Source: Marinobacter sp. DY40_1A1
Lineage (GTDB): Bacteria; Pseudomonadota; Gammaproteobacteria; Pseudomonadales; Oleiphilaceae
Direction of reading: 5' to 3'
NCBI RefSeq assembly: GCF_016597815.1
Contig: NZ_VCHA01000001.1
Coordinates: 124,001 to 188,000 of the forward strand
Length of the DNA: 64,000 nt
Shown piece after piece: positions 25,384 through 35,658 of this stretch. A program made the position numbers and the translations under genes. The first letter of the stretch is position 1. Each line of letters starts with the position of its first letter. Under the pieces are notes generated by a model that saw only the letters and a program-made list of their open reading frames with translations, was not told where the DNA came from and did not search any database.

Positions 25384-26001
25384 TTAAGACAATATAACCA
25401 AATGGTTTGGCAGTTCATCTTTCTGGTGGGTGGCAGGTACCTTGGCTTTCAGGTGCTTTCCACAGTCTTCAATGCAGGAAATGAAGCCCGTCAGTGTCTC
25501 GCCCTGTTTTACTTGCTTGGTGAATGCCGCAATGATGTCTTCCCAGGCGTCGTTGCCTATTCTTTCCGATATGCCCCGATCTACCAGAATCTCAACGTAG
25601 CGCTCGGCTTCAGAGACGAAAATCAGCATGCCAGTGGCGCCTGCGGTGTGGTGCAGGTTCTGTTCCAGAAACTGACGCCGGGCCAGGTTTGACGCACGCC
25701 AATAGCCTACGGATCGGGGGATCAGCCGCCTGTTGATACCGGGTATCCGGAACACCAGACTGAGCAGGGCAAACACGCCCCATTGGCTGAGGAGGAGTAC
25801 ATCTGCCGACAGCCAGCTGGTAAGGTAATTAATAATACCGGGCACCAAAAGCGCAATGATCCCGGCCCAGAGCAGGGGGATATATGCGTAATTGTCGGCC
25901 TGGGCGGTTAGCACCGTTACCACTTCTGCGTCGGTTTCACGCTCAACTGCGGTGATAGCGGCCGCCACTTGTTCCTGTTCCTGCTTGCTTAGTAATGTCA
26001 T
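25384..26001 (-). CDS. TPM domain membrane protein
   Basis: A 205-residue protein: an N-terminal TPM-like segment (LLSKQEQEQVAAAITAVERETDAEVVTVL), two membrane helices near 40-60 and 66-86, then the second half of the TPM fold with MLIFVSEAERYVEILVDRGI (about 121-140). The TPM fold (TLP18.3/Psb32/MOLO-1) is linked to membrane-protein maintenance; bacterial members usually accompany LemA. It begins 54 nt after the stop of the larger TPM gene. The ATG is preceded by only moderate purines. Predicted topology puts the TPM half in the cytoplasm. A likely role is envelope quality control with LemA and the next TPM protein; direct evidence is lacking. Confidence 0.83.
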   Translation of the reverse strand: MTLLSKQEQEQVAAAITAVERETDAEVVTVLTAQADNYAYIPLLWAGIIALLVPGIINYLTSWLSADVLLLSQWGVFALLSLVFRIPGINRRLIPRSVGYWRASNLARRQFLEQNLHHTAGATGMLIFVSEAERYVEILVDRGISERIGNDAWEDIIAAFTKQVKQGETLTGFISCIEDCGKHLKAKVPATHQKDELPNHLVILS

Positions 26002-26055
26002 GGGGTATCACTGTTTGTTGGGTTGAAGGTTGCCTTTCCGATGCGTGCTTGATCG

Positions 26056-26841
26056 CTACCAGCCACCAGATGCCCCTCCGCCGCCGAAGCCTCCGCCCCC
26101 GCCGCCAAAACCACCTCCACCGAAACCGCCACCACGGCCACCCATGCTGGCGCCTAGCAGTGCACCACCTACCAGAGCTGCGCCTGAACGGCCGCCTTGG
26201 CCGCGGCCACCACCCATGAAGAAAATGACAGCCATAATGAATAGGAAAAACATCAACACCGTTTTCGGGTTGGGTTTTTCCTGGGGGCCGCTTCCGGTTC
26301 TGGCCGGCGCAGCCAGGGGCTCGCCGCCAAGAACTTGCACCATGGCGGCAGCGCCATTGGCAATGCCTTGTTCGAACTGACCTTGCTTGAAATCGGGGGC
26401 GATTATCCGGTTGATAATGGTGGCTGAAGCCGCATCAGTAAGTCGTCCTTCAAGGCCATAGCCCACTTCTATCCGAATCCTGCGTTCCTGCTTGGCAACG
26501 ATCAGCAGAGCGCCATTGTCCTCACCTTGCTGGCCTATGCCCCAGTGACGGCCTAGCTGGTAGCCATAGTCTTCTATGCCAAAACCCTGAAGATCCGGCA
26601 CGGTGACGACCACAACCTGCTCTGTGGTGCTTTGCTCGTGGGCCTCAAGCATTTGGGCTATCCGGCTTTCGGTAGCCGGGCTCAGCAGTTCCGCCTTATC
26701 CACCACTCGGCCTGTCAGTTCCGGAAATTCTGGTGCAGATTGTGCCAGAGCCGCTGATATCGGCAATATGATCAGGGCCAGTATGACCACAACGGGGCGG
26801 ATAAAGGCGTAAGGCAAAGAGTGCCGCGAAGAGAATTGCAT
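26056..26841 (-). CDS. TPM domain protein with glycine-rich tail (YgcG-like)
   Basis: A 261-residue exported protein. A signal peptide covers about 1-34, ending near SAALAQSAPE. The TPM domain (about 38-165) includes VDKAELLSPATESRIAQML, VVVVTVPDLQG and RIRIEVGYGLEG. After a linker, a membrane helix (about 188-206) leads to a Gly-rich C-terminus, which ends in repeated GGGFGG units. This domain order is common in YgcG-like proteins. Its start codon directly abuts the lemA stop, so the two are co-translated. The glycine-rich tail is probably disordered. Confidence 0.88.
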   Translation of the reverse strand: MQFSSRHSLPYAFIRPVVVILALIILPISAALAQSAPEFPELTGRVVDKAELLSPATESRIAQMLEAHEQSTTEQVVVVTVPDLQGFGIEDYGYQLGRHWGIGQQGEDNGALLIVAKQERRIRIEVGYGLEGRLTDAASATIINRIIAPDFKQGQFEQGIANGAAAMVQVLGGEPLAAPARTGSGPQEKPNPKTVLMFFLFIMAVIFFMGGGRGQGGRSGAALVGGALLGASMGGRGGGFGGGGFGGGGGGFGGGGASGGW

Positions 26842-27459
26842 TTAAAACGTCACCTTGGGCGCTTCGTGGGCATTGTCGGCCGTAGCCTTGAAGTTTTCAC
26901 GCACCTCCATTTCGCTATAGAGAATGCTGTGCCAGATTTTACCGGGGAAGGTCCGAATCTCGGTGTTGTAGCGCTCTACCGATTGGATGAAATCACGCCG
27001 GGCTACAGCGATGCGGTTTTCGGTGCCTTCAAGCTGCGACTGCAGCGCGAGAAAGTTCTGGTTCGATTTCAAATCCGGATAACGCTCAGAAACCGCCATT
27101 AACCGGCTCAGTGCGCTGCTAAGCTCGCCTTGTGCTTGTTGAAATTGCTGAAGCTTTTGAGGGTCGTTCAGGATGCTTTCATCAACTTGAATGGATGTTG
27201 CCTTGGAGCGCGCCTCAATAACCGCCGTGAGAGTTTCCTTCTCCTGAGCAGCAAAGCCTTTCACTGTTTCCACCAGGTTAGGTACCAGATCTGCCCGGCG
27301 TTGATACTGGTTTTCAACCTGCGACCAGGCGGACTTAACTTTTTCATCGTAGGTGGGAATGTTGTTGATGCCGCAGCCGGTTAGCAGAAACGCCAGCATG
27401 AGCAAGGTTATGAGTTGCCGCATCGAACGCATGGGTGTGTATGTTGGCTGTGTTTGCAT
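26842..27459 (-). CDS. LemA family lipoprotein
   Basis: A 205-residue LemA-family protein. After a short N-terminus comes a hydrophobic segment and a lipobox-like LLTGCG, then the LemA signature NNIPTYDEKVKSAWSQVENQYQRRADLVPNLVETVKG (key residues YDEKVKxAWSQVENQYQRR) and the following FAAQEKETLTAV helix. The long four-helix bundle is typical. Start is uncertain: ATG 27459 with AGGGAA 12 nt upstream, or ATG 27432, which leaves a tighter signal peptide. It is the first gene of a three-gene operon with two TPM proteins. In other bacteria this set is associated with membrane stress, but no defined reaction is known. Confidence 0.9.
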   Translation of the reverse strand: MQTQPTYTPMRSMRQLITLLMLAFLLTGCGINNIPTYDEKVKSAWSQVENQYQRRADLVPNLVETVKGFAAQEKETLTAVIEARSKATSIQVDESILNDPQKLQQFQQAQGELSSALSRLMAVSERYPDLKSNQNFLALQSQLEGTENRIAVARRDFIQSVERYNTEIRTFPGKIWHSILYSEMEVRENFKATADNAHEAPKVTF

Positions 27460-27739
27460 GGTGTAAGAGTTCCCTGATGATGACCAATGCCCCCGAACCA
27501 AGGGCTGTTAATGGTAGAAAGGGTCTCACACTCAGCCATTTCAAAACAGCCTGCTAGACTATCAATACTGATATCCGGTTGGCTGTTTAAGATCATACTG
27601 GTTGAGAGCTGGGTAGCCATTGAGCCATCTTCCTTCTTTCGTTTGTTCCGCGTATGTTGGAGCGAAATGTATCTGCCGGTCAGCTGGCCGGTAAAGGCGC
27701 ACCGGGTTCATCCCAGGCATTGATATAAGGAAGGGTGCC

Positions 27740-30700
27740 ATGCAAGGGGTAAGCTGCCCGCATAAAGTTATAACTCCGGGCTTGCAGGAAATTTACAAAC
27801 GCACTGTTAACCAGATTGGCTGGGTGGTCATCGCCATCGCTGCTTTGGTTGTGGTGTCGTGGGTTTTCGATATTGAGGCAGGAAAACGCATACTGCCGGC
27901 CTTTGAGTCCATGAAGTTTAATACCGCACTTTGCTTTCTCGCCTGTGGACTGATTTTTCAATGTAAAGCGATCTTTGGCCGCGCCTCGCGCGGAGACTAC
28001 ATTGTTGCTCTGCTGGCGGTTTTTATACTCCTGATATCGGGGGTGACGCTTCTCGAATATCTAATGGGATGGCAACTGGGCATCGATGAGGTTCTGGTTA
28101 AAGACCCTGAAACGCCGCCTGGCGAATGGCCCGGGCGCATGTCTGCTGCCACCGCATTATGCTTCAGTGTGATAGGTGTCGCCTGGCTGGCTACAGTGCT
28201 AACGGTTCGCTACGCCACGCTGATTTTGCAGACCCTGGCGCTGGCGGTAATCATGGTCAGTGGAGCAGTGCTGGTCGGCTATGCTTTTGGTGTGCAAAAG
28301 TTCAGACTCTTTATTTTCTCCACCATGGCCTTGCACACATCTTTGCTGTTAGTGCTCTGCGGTGCCGGCATGCTGTTCGCCCGGCCAGATGATGGCCTGG
28401 TGCGTTCTGTCACAAGTTCCTACATTGGTGGGCGGTCTCTGCGCCGGCTAATGCCGTTCATTATCGTCACACCGGTAATAACCGGCTGGCTAAGCATGCA
28501 GGGAGTAGTGGCGGACTACTATTCGCCTGCGTTCGGCTTCGCACTGAGTAGTCTCTCCAGCATTCTGGTGCTTGGCTTTATTGGCTGGCGTGGGGCGGAA
28601 GCCCTGAACCGCGAAGAAGCACGATTTCGCTCGACTATAGATGCATCTCCTGTAGCCACGATCATGATCGATGACAGTGGCATCATCCAAATGGCCAACA
28701 AGCTTGCGCACACTCTGTTCCTCTACCCGGCAGGCGAGCTATTAGGCCGGTCAGTAGAACAGTTGGTTCCTGAAGAGGCTCGTAAGGGACATGAGGGGTA
28801 TCGCCATGACTACGAGCGCAGACCCGAGGCGCGAATGATGGGGGCGGGTCGAGATCTGTTTGCTCTGCGCAAGGATGGCACAGAGTTCCCGGCTGAAATT
28901 GCGTTGAACCCTGTGCAAACGGCTGATGGGCGCTATGTATTGGCTGCGATTGTTGATATCACTGAGCGAGTGGAGGCCAAGCGTAAGCTTTTGCGCCTGA
29001 ACCGCATCCACAAAGTTCTTAGCGGAATCAACACACTGATCGTGCGTGTTGAAAGCTGTGATGCACTCTATGAAGAAGCTACACGCATTACCGTTGAAGA
29101 GGGTGATTTGCCAGCCGCACTTGTAGTGCAGCAAGACAGGGTAACGGGCAGATGCGACATTCTGTATGCGCACGCCGCCGATAAACGGCTTCAGGCGCGG
29201 CGGTTGTCTAACTTTGAGATCAATACCATTAGCGAATGCCTGAATAATCATCGGGTCGCTATTCGTAGTGATGTGGCAGAGCATTGCGACAGTGTTGATT
29301 GTGACGGGCTGGCTGGCCTTGGTGTGCGGGCGTTGGGAGCCTTCCCGTTGACAGCCAGGGATAGTGCTCAAGGCGTGGCGTTAGTGCTTTATCGGGATGA
29401 GCCGTTTTCTTTTGATGAAGTGGAAATGAAACTTCTTCATGAGGTTGCGGGTGATATCGCATTCGCGATCAACAACCTGGAAAAAAGTCGGCAACTGGAG
29501 TACCTGACACACTTCGATAGTGTGACGGCTCTTCCGAACCGTCTTTTGCTGACCGATCGATTGCAACAAGCCCAGTTTCAGGCCGATAGCCATCAGGGCA
29601 TGCTTAGTATTTTGTATGTAAACATCGACCGCTTTAAACAGATCAATGACAGCCTTGGGCACACTGGCGGTGATGATGTGCTTCGGGAAGTAGCGAAACG
29701 GATAGGCGAATGCGTTAGCAAGGCCGATACCGTATCCCGCTGGGGTGCTGATGAGTTTATCGTTTTGCTACCAGGCCAGAGTGCCGCAGAGGTATCGGAT
29801 GTTGCTAAATGCATAGTGGGTGAGTTGCACTCAGTTATCGTGATGGACGAGGGCCGGGAACTCTTTGTCTCATGCAGTATGGGCATTGCAGAATACCCGC
29901 GTAGCGGGACGGATATGGATGCGGTAATCAATAGCGCCCGAAGTGCCATGGTGGCTATCAAGGCACAAGGTGGCAATGATTATCAGCACTTCGACCCCGT
30001 GAGCGACAATACCTCCGGTGATGGGCTGGCGCTGGAAACATCATTAAGGCATGCCTTGGACCGTAACCAGTTCTTGCTGCATTATCAGCAGCAGATTGAT
30101 ATTGCCACCGGGCAGGTTGTGGGACTGGAAGCCCTTCTGCGCTGGAATCACCCGACCGAAGGCATGATAGCTCCAGACCGCTTTATCCCTCTGGCTGAGA
30201 AAACAGGGCTAATTGTTCCTGTTGGTGAGTGGGTGTTGCGGGAAGCCTGCCGTCAGGGAGCCGCTGGCCCCGGATTGAAAATGGCGGTGAATCTCTCCGC
30301 CCGGCAGTTTCACCAGAAAAACCTCGTGGGTGTTATCAAACAGATCCTGGAAGAAACCGGCATGCAGCCGGCAAACCTGGAATTGGAGATCACCGAGAGC
30401 GCTCTTCTATACGACGTAGAGTCGGCCATAGAGATAATGACAGAGCTGGCTGGTTTGGGGCTGAGCATTTCCCTGGATGATTTTGGTACGGGGTACTCAA
30501 GCCTGAGTTATCTCAAACGCTTCCCTATAGATACCCTCAAGATTGACAAGTCCTTTATTGCCGAAGTAACAACAGATCCAGGCAGCAAAGTGATCGTTAA
30601 CACCATCATCGCCATGGCTCATGCACTGGAGCTCAAAGTTATTGCTGAAGGTGTGGAAACCGAGGAGCAGTTGGCACTGCTGTATGAGCGTGGCTGCGAC

Positions 30701-30769
30701 CAGGCCCAAGGCTACCTGTTTGCCAGGCCGTTGCCATACGATGAGGCGATAAACGCAGGGCGGTCTTGA
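27740..30769 (+). CDS. Membrane PAS-GAF-GGDEF-EAL protein, probable c-di-GMP phosphodiesterase
   Basis: A 1009-residue signalling protein. About eight N-terminal membrane helices (roughly 25-290) form a sensor of unclear type. A PAS domain (about 297-415; [17 protein letters not shown]) and a GAF-like region (about 430-580) follow. The GGDEF domain is degenerate: the signature is GADEF (669-673) and the I-site RxxD is replaced by SKAD. The EAL domain is intact: EALLRW from Glu797, [20 protein letters not shown] and KIDKSF. So it most likely hydrolyses c-di-GMP, with the GGDEF half perhaps binding GTP as an activator. AAGGAAGGG before the ATG supports the start. It stands alone. Confidence 0.9.
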   Translation: MQGVSCPHKVITPGLQEIYKRTVNQIGWVVIAIAALVVVSWVFDIEAGKRILPAFESMKFNTALCFLACGLIFQCKAIFGRASRGDYIVALLAVFILLISGVTLLEYLMGWQLGIDEVLVKDPETPPGEWPGRMSAATALCFSVIGVAWLATVLTVRYATLILQTLALAVIMVSGAVLVGYAFGVQKFRLFIFSTMALHTSLLLVLCGAGMLFARPDDGLVRSVTSSYIGGRSLRRLMPFIIVTPVITGWLSMQGVVADYYSPAFGFALSSLSSILVLGFIGWRGAEALNREEARFRSTIDASPVATIMIDDSGIIQMANKLAHTLFLYPAGELLGRSVEQLVPEEARKGHEGYRHDYERRPEARMMGAGRDLFALRKDGTEFPAEIALNPVQTADGRYVLAAIVDITERVEAKRKLLRLNRIHKVLSGINTLIVRVESCDALYEEATRITVEEGDLPAALVVQQDRVTGRCDILYAHAADKRLQARRLSNFEINTISECLNNHRVAIRSDVAEHCDSVDCDGLAGLGVRALGAFPLTARDSAQGVALVLYRDEPFSFDEVEMKLLHEVAGDIAFAINNLEKSRQLEYLTHFDSVTALPNRLLLTDRLQQAQFQADSHQGMLSILYVNIDRFKQINDSLGHTGGDDVLREVAKRIGECVSKADTVSRWGADEFIVLLPGQSAAEVSDVAKCIVGELHSVIVMDEGRELFVSCSMGIAEYPRSGTDMDAVINSARSAMVAIKAQGGNDYQHFDPVSDNTSGDGLALETSLRHALDRNQFLLHYQQQIDIATGQVVGLEALLRWNHPTEGMIAPDRFIPLAEKTGLIVPVGEWVLREACRQGAAGPGLKMAVNLSARQFHQKNLVGVIKQILEETGMQPANLELEITESALLYDVESAIEIMTELAGLGLSISLDDFGTGYSSLSYLKRFPIDTLKIDKSFIAEVTTDPGSKVIVNTIIAMAHALELKVIAEGVETEEQLALLYERGCDQAQGYLFARPLPYDEAINAGRS

Positions 30770-30962
30770 AAGAAATGCCCTCAAGCCTGGATTTAAGATT
30801 TCATCCGGGGCTCCGGGAAATAGACCAGGGGGCTAAAGATGCGTATTCCGCACCATCCTGGGTAGGCCACCATAGCCGCCACGCCTTCGGGTTTGTCTGG
30901 GGTGTTGCTCGTGATCAGAGGCTGTGGTTCAGTCGACTCTGTGAGAGGGGCATACTCATTTG

Positions 30963-31973
30963 TCACGACAGATAGAACCGCCGAATAGCATCCAGCAATC
31001 GGTCGACATCCTGGCGGTTCACATCCAGGTGCGTCACGAAGCGAATGGGGCTGCCTGCCGTGATCAGAATGTTCTGTTTAGCCAGGAAGTCACGCAGTTG
31101 CTCGGCTCTGTTGGATCGGCAGCGGGCGTAGACGATATTGGTCTGGGTGCTCGCGGGGTTGATCTCCAGCTGCGGGATTCCGGCAAGTCCTGCGCTGAGG
31201 TATTCGGCGTTTTCGTGATCGTCAAACAGCCGCTGTGGTCCTTTTTCCAGAGCAATTCGAGCGGCAGCGGCTAGTATGCCCGCCTGGCGCATGCCGCCAC
31301 CCACCATTTTACGCAGCCGGGTTGCCCGTTCAATAAAGGCTTTTGAACCCAGCAGCAACGAACCAACAGGCGCGCCCAGCCCTTTTGAGAGGCAAACACT
31401 GACCGAATCATAGTGTCTGGTTATCTCGGTGACATCACAGTTGGATTTCACCGCAGCATTGAACACTCGGGCGCCGTCCAGGTGCAGCAACAGATTATGG
31501 TCGTCGCAAAAGGTGCGGGCCTGGCGCTGATAGTCCAGCGACAACACTTTGCCACCAATGGTGTTTTCCAGTGAGAGCAGGCGGGTAGAAGCGAAATGGA
31601 TGTCGTCGGCCTTGATGGCGGCCCTGGCTTTTTCGAGGTTGATGCTGCCGTCGGGCTCGTTTTCGATGGGTTGCGGTTGAACGCTGCCAAGCACGGCAGC
31701 GCCACCGCCTTCATAACGATAGTTGTGCGCAGACTGACCGCAAAGGTATTCATCGCCCCGGCCGCAATGGCTCATGATCGCGAGCAGATTGGCCTGGGTG
31801 CCGGTGGCGGTAAACAGTGCTGATTCGAAGCCCAGCCGTTCGGCGGCATAGGCCTGTAAGCTGTTAACGGTTGGGTCGTCACCATAGACGTCGTCGCCCA
31901 CCTCGGCGCTCGCCATGGCTTCGCGCATTTCAGAGGTAGGGCGGGTAACGGTATCGCTACGGAAATCGATCAT
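30963..31973 (-). CDS. ltaE: Low-specificity L-threonine aldolase
   Basis: A 336-residue PLP enzyme that cleaves L-threonine and L-allo-threonine to glycine and acetaldehyde. The N-terminus IDFRSDTVTRPTSEMREAM and the DVYGDDPTVNSLQ block are diagnostic; the PLP lysine lies in SVCLSKGLGAPVGS (about Lys199), and the Asp binding the pyridine nitrogen is in LHLDGARVFNAA. Length equals the family norm. It is preceded on the same strand by the META lipoprotein gene, whose stop lies 13 nt upstream of its start, so the two may share a transcript though no functional link is known. The 193 nt after its 3' end hold no gene. Confidence 0.93.
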   Translation of the reverse strand: MIDFRSDTVTRPTSEMREAMASAEVGDDVYGDDPTVNSLQAYAAERLGFESALFTATGTQANLLAIMSHCGRGDEYLCGQSAHNYRYEGGGAAVLGSVQPQPIENEPDGSINLEKARAAIKADDIHFASTRLLSLENTIGGKVLSLDYQRQARTFCDDHNLLLHLDGARVFNAAVKSNCDVTEITRHYDSVSVCLSKGLGAPVGSLLLGSKAFIERATRLRKMVGGGMRQAGILAAAARIALEKGPQRLFDDHENAEYLSAGLAGIPQLEINPASTQTNIVYARCRSNRAEQLRDFLAKQNILITAGSPIRFVTHLDVNRQDVDRLLDAIRRFYLS

Positions 31974-31986
31974 GAGGGCGCCTTTG

Positions 31987-32439
31987 CTACGGCTTGGGTG
32001 ACGACGGGAAAGCGCGGATAGTTTTTCCTTCTGGCGTGCTCAATAGCAATTCGCCGTGATCGCCAAAGCGCGCCTGGTTCACATTCATCAGCAGCTTCAA
32101 GAAAGATTCTTCCTGATTCATCAGCGCCGGTGCACAGGCCATTCGGGTCGATGCCATGTTGTCGCCAACAGTCAATGTGGATCCGTTGAGTTGGTATTCG
32201 CCGCTGTAACGATTGCAGGATGAACTGCCGCCCACCCGATTGTCTTCCATGAATATAATGCTGACACGGGAGCTGTCGATAATGCCGTTGCCGCCAATGT
32301 CCTCAACAATCCACTCGCCGCCACGGACCAGATTGTCCGTTGTCACATCACTATCGGCGGCCTCTGGTGTATTTGCGCAGGCACTTAGAATAATTGCGGA
32401 GCTGACGGCACTAGCGGCTAGAAAATTTTTTAATTTCAT
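31987..32439 (-). CDS. META domain lipoprotein (HslJ-like)
   Basis: A 150-residue lipoprotein. Signal peptide 1-20 has lipobox ILSACA (Cys21). The META domain runs from about 40 to 145: GGEWIVEDIGGNGIIDSSRVSI opening, then the hallmark GSSSCNRYSGEYQLNGSTL (about 71-89) and STRMACAPALMNQEESFL. Such proteins (HslJ, META) are linked to heat, novobiocin resistance or secretion, with no set biochemistry. The divergent GGDEF-EAL gene starts 200 nt away. It is followed by ltaE 13 nt later. The Cys pair in CN...MAC is typical of the fold. Confidence 0.9.
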   Translation of the reverse strand: MKLKNFLAASAVSSAIILSACANTPEAADSDVTTDNLVRGGEWIVEDIGGNGIIDSSRVSIIFMEDNRVGGSSSCNRYSGEYQLNGSTLTVGDNMASTRMACAPALMNQEESFLKLLMNVNQARFGDHGELLLSTPEGKTIRAFPSSPKP

Positions 32440-32639
32440 TAGATTGCCCTGTCTTTGGATGAACTTGATGGCACCATATTATCGTGCTGGCCAAGCTTAT
32501 GGTGAATTCTTGCCAAACCGTCATAAGCGGCCTTGTTTCAGACCATTCTTGTGAATACGTTCAGGCGCACAGTATATCGCTAGACACTTTGTTTTTTTGA
32601 CACCCCATAACCACTGCGCTAATTTCAAGATTCTATTAA

Positions 32640-34805
32640 ATGGGCAGCAATTACATGGGCGATTCTCCTCAATCACAGCTGGAAGCTGAAAGAGAAAAGA
32701 ACAGATTGCTGTCTGACATTGTTAACGCGATTCCAGAGCCTATCCTAGCCAAAGATTGGGATGGCAACTTTGTTTTTGTAAACAGTTATGTAGCCAAGCT
32801 GTATGGCACCACTCCAGAAGAAATGATTGGTAAAGAGGACTCTTTTTTTACCGGTAACAAGGAGCAGGGCAAGTTTTTCAAAGAGAATGTCCAGAGCGTT
32901 ATGCGGCGCTTTGAGCCTGAAACTGTTTATGAAGACTCTACTGATAGCAATACCGGCGAAATCCGTCATTTCCAGTCTCTGAAAATCCCTTTCAAAAACA
33001 GCAATGGTGAGCTGAACATTGCTGTTATTGCGCAAGACATCACCGAAATAACCGAATTAAAAAACCTGGCTGAGTTTAACTCCAAGCGGCTGGAGCATGT
33101 ATTAGCGGTCTCCCGGGAAGGAATGTGGGACTGGAACACGAAAACCAACGAGGTGTTGTTCAGCGAAGGCTGGGAAAAAATAACAGGTGTTCATCGTTCA
33201 AAAGCTTCATTTTCAGACTTCATGGCCCGTGTAGTTGAAGAAGATAAACAACGCGTTGCTGACGCGCTTCAGGCGCTGTTAGAGAATAACATCCCTTACG
33301 ATATCGAGTTTCGATTCAAGCGCCCCGATGGCGAGGTGATATGGCTCTGGGACCGCGGAAGCATTGTAGAGTGTGATGAAGACGGTAAGCCTTTACTGCT
33401 GGTTGGCATTATTCAGGATGTTACCCAACAAAAGATAGATCAAGCCAAAATAGAATCACTGGCATTTTATGACCCGCTTACCAAGCTTCCAAACCGTGCT
33501 CTTTTGAGTGACAGGTTGGGCTTGGCACTTGATCGCTGCAAGCGCTCCGGAAAATGTGGGGCAGTATTTTTTGTAGATCTGGATAACTTTAAAAATCTGA
33601 ATGACACCTATGGGCACCAGGCGGGGGATGATTTGCTGGTGGTGCTGGGGGCCAGGCTCAACGCCTTGGTGCGTGGCGATGATACGGTTGCCAGGTTTGG
33701 CGGTGATGAATTTGTGATTGTTCTGAATGATCTGGACACTGATCCGCGTAAGGCAGCGATAAAAGCAAAACTCATTGCCCAGGATATTCGATCTTCTATT
33801 GGTAAAAACGTCAGCATCAAACTGAATAATAACCGCCCCGCAATTGAATACTCAGTTACAGCAAGTATCGGGATCACCATTTTTGAGCCAGATCTGAGGC
33901 AGGCTTCCGAGCTGCTGCAGTTAGCTGATCTGGCTCTGTACCAGGCCAAGAGCAGTGGTCGTGATGACTATGCAGTGTTTGATCCGGTCATACAGGGCGA
34001 AATTGAAAAGACTGTGCGCTTGGAAAAAGAGTTGCGGCACTCGTTGATTCAGGGTGATTTTGTTTTGCACTATCAGCCTCAGTTCGACGTAGACCAACAT
34101 CTGGTAGCTGCTGAGGCTCTGATTCGTTGGGTTCATCCCGAACGCGGGTTGCTCGGCCCGATAGAGTTTATCTCTGTCGTTGAAGGCTCGAACCTCATTA
34201 CACCGATGGGTGAATGGGTGCTGACAGAAGCATGCAGGCAGCTAAAGGAATGGGAATCCGATTCACGATATCAACATTTGCGCGTATCTATTAACACCAG
34301 CGCCAAGCAGGTCTGGTCTGGGGATTTCGTATCGAATGTGAAAAGGATTGTTTCAGATTCCGGTATTGATCGCTCCAAGCTGAGGTTGGAAATTACCGAG
34401 ACGGTTTTGCTGGGTGACACCAGCGACGTCATCGGAAAGCTCAATGAGTTGGTAGACTTCGGATTGTCGTTCTCGCTGGATGATTTTGGGACCGGCTATT
34501 CATCTCCGAGTTACCTCAAGCACCTGCCCATCAGCGAACTGAAGGTTGACCACTCTTTCACACGAGGCTTGCTTGATGATGAGATGGATCTGGTTATGGT
34601 TAAATCCATCATCGGTTTAGGCCAGAATTTTGGTATTAGTGTTGTGGCTGAGGGTGTAGAAAAAGAAGCTCACCTGGATGTGCTCAAAGGATTGGGCTGT
34701 GACCTCTATCAAGGATACTATTTCAGTCATCCTGTCCCGGTTTCAGAGTTCGTTGCTCTTTTTGATGGTAAGCCCTGGACCCATAGCATCGACTGGTCGC
34801 AGTAG
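32640..34805 (+). CDS. PAS-PAS-GGDEF-EAL bifunctional c-di-GMP protein
   Basis: A 721-residue soluble protein. Two PAS domains occupy about 25-140 (EPILAKDWDGNFVFVNSYVAKLYG) and 145-275 (with PAC motif GEVIWLWDRGSIVECDEDGK). The GGDEF domain keeps GGDEF at 354-358 and the I-site RGDD five residues before it. EAL begins with EALIRW at 492 and keeps ITETVLL and DDFGTGYSS; the next residue is Pro instead of the usual Leu (SSPSYL). So both synthesis and breakdown are possible, with product inhibition. The start is ATG 32640 or 32655, neither with a clear ribosome binding site. It is divergent from the META gene across 200 nt without other features. Confidence 0.9.
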   Translation: MGSNYMGDSPQSQLEAEREKNRLLSDIVNAIPEPILAKDWDGNFVFVNSYVAKLYGTTPEEMIGKEDSFFTGNKEQGKFFKENVQSVMRRFEPETVYEDSTDSNTGEIRHFQSLKIPFKNSNGELNIAVIAQDITEITELKNLAEFNSKRLEHVLAVSREGMWDWNTKTNEVLFSEGWEKITGVHRSKASFSDFMARVVEEDKQRVADALQALLENNIPYDIEFRFKRPDGEVIWLWDRGSIVECDEDGKPLLLVGIIQDVTQQKIDQAKIESLAFYDPLTKLPNRALLSDRLGLALDRCKRSGKCGAVFFVDLDNFKNLNDTYGHQAGDDLLVVLGARLNALVRGDDTVARFGGDEFVIVLNDLDTDPRKAAIKAKLIAQDIRSSIGKNVSIKLNNNRPAIEYSVTASIGITIFEPDLRQASELLQLADLALYQAKSSGRDDYAVFDPVIQGEIEKTVRLEKELRHSLIQGDFVLHYQPQFDVDQHLVAAEALIRWVHPERGLLGPIEFISVVEGSNLITPMGEWVLTEACRQLKEWESDSRYQHLRVSINTSAKQVWSGDFVSNVKRIVSDSGIDRSKLRLEITETVLLGDTSDVIGKLNELVDFGLSFSLDDFGTGYSSPSYLKHLPISELKVDHSFTRGLLDDEMDLVMVKSIIGLGQNFGISVVAEGVEKEAHLDVLKGLGCDLYQGYYFSHPVPVSEFVALFDGKPWTHSIDWSQ

Positions 34806-34867
34806 TTGCTGGAGTCGGTGCTTATGCTGGTTATAATGGCGTACTTTTAACCATTGCAGAGAACCCT

Positions 34868-35347
34868 ATGCCAATTGAAAAGAACCAGGTGGTCTTGTTT
34901 CACTACAGTGTTAGTGATGAGCAGGGCAATATTGTAGAAAGCTCCCGTGACGGTCAGCCAAACGCCTACCTGCATGGCCATGGTGGAATTATCCAAGGCT
35001 TGGAAGAGGCTTTGGAAGGCCGCGAGGCTGGCGATACCTTCAGCGTTACCATCCCTCCTGAAAAAGCCTATGGGCCGCGTAAGGCCGATGCCATTCAGCG
35101 GGTACCGGTCAAGCATTTGATCGGAGCCAAGCGCTGGAAAAAGGGCATGGTCGCCCAGGTGCAAACCGAGCAGGGCCGGCGCCATGTGGTTGTCGCCAAG
35201 GTCGGCCTCAAGTTTGCCGATGTGGACACAAACCATCCGATGGCGGGTAAAACCCTTACCTTTGATATCGAAATCATCGAGGTACGCGCTGCTGATCCGG
35301 AAGAGTTAGCGCACGGCCACGCCCATGGCCCCGGCGGCCATCACTGA
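34868..35347 (+). CDS. slyD: FKBP-type peptidyl-prolyl isomerase SlyD
   Basis: A 159-residue SlyD-type protein. The FKBP domain is split by the IF chaperone domain as in E. coli SlyD: FHYSVSDEQGNIVESS, then YLHGHGGIIQGLEEALEG (FKBP core), then EKAYGPRKADAIQRVPV leading into the flap, and NHPMAGKTLTFDIEI closing the core. The C-terminus ends in a His-rich tail (HGHAHGPGGHH), which in SlyD binds nickel. Role: proline isomerisation, folding and metallochaperone work in the cytoplasm. It is followed 34 nt later by a small zinc-ribbon protein on the same strand. Confidence 0.94.
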   Translation: MPIEKNQVVLFHYSVSDEQGNIVESSRDGQPNAYLHGHGGIIQGLEEALEGREAGDTFSVTIPPEKAYGPRKADAIQRVPVKHLIGAKRWKKGMVAQVQTEQGRRHVVVAKVGLKFADVDTNHPMAGKTLTFDIEIIEVRAADPEELAHGHAHGPGGHH

Positions 35348-35381
35348 CGGGTTCGGCCAGTCGCTTTGCCTGGAGCGGGAA

Positions 35382-35609
35382 ATGATTAAGCCTAGCTGTT
35401 ACAGCTGCCGGAAGAGGTTTGAGCCAGCTGCGCTCAGGGTTTCATACTCGAAAAACTACTGCGAGAGTTGCGGCGTGGGCCTTTTTGGTGGGGATTACTT
35501 CACGTTTACCGAAAAACCTGCCCCAACTACCCGGAAAAGTATGGAAGTGCATACCATCGTGCTTCTTTTGGTGGTTGCAGGTTTGTGCGCGTGGTTTTTG
35601 GGGCGCTGA
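35382..35609 (+). CDS. Small zinc-ribbon membrane protein
   Basis: A 75-residue protein with two CxxC pairs (CYSC at 6-9, CESC at 27-30) spaced for a zinc ribbon, then a flexible segment and one C-terminal membrane helix (about 55-73). ATG 35382 follows GGAGCGGG; an in-frame start at 35325 would overlap the end of slyD and lacks support. I do not recognise a named family. The fold resembles many tiny anchored zinc ribbons of unknown function. The 34-nt gap to slyD on the same strand suggests co-transcription, and a metallochaperone or folding link could be imagined but is not supported by any direct sequence signal. Confidence 0.65.
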   Translation: MIKPSCYSCRKRFEPAALRVSYSKNYCESCGVGLFGGDYFTFTEKPAPTTRKSMEVHTIVLLLVVAGLCAWFLGR

Positions 35610-35658
35610 ATCTGTCCCGTTTTTTTAGATTTTCAGTCTCACCAGTCGGTAACGTGTA

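Noticed and set aside
35325-35609. Longer version of the zinc-ribbon protein starting inside slyD
   Set aside because: Extra N-terminal residues lack support, and the ATG at 35382 has a clear ribosome binding site.
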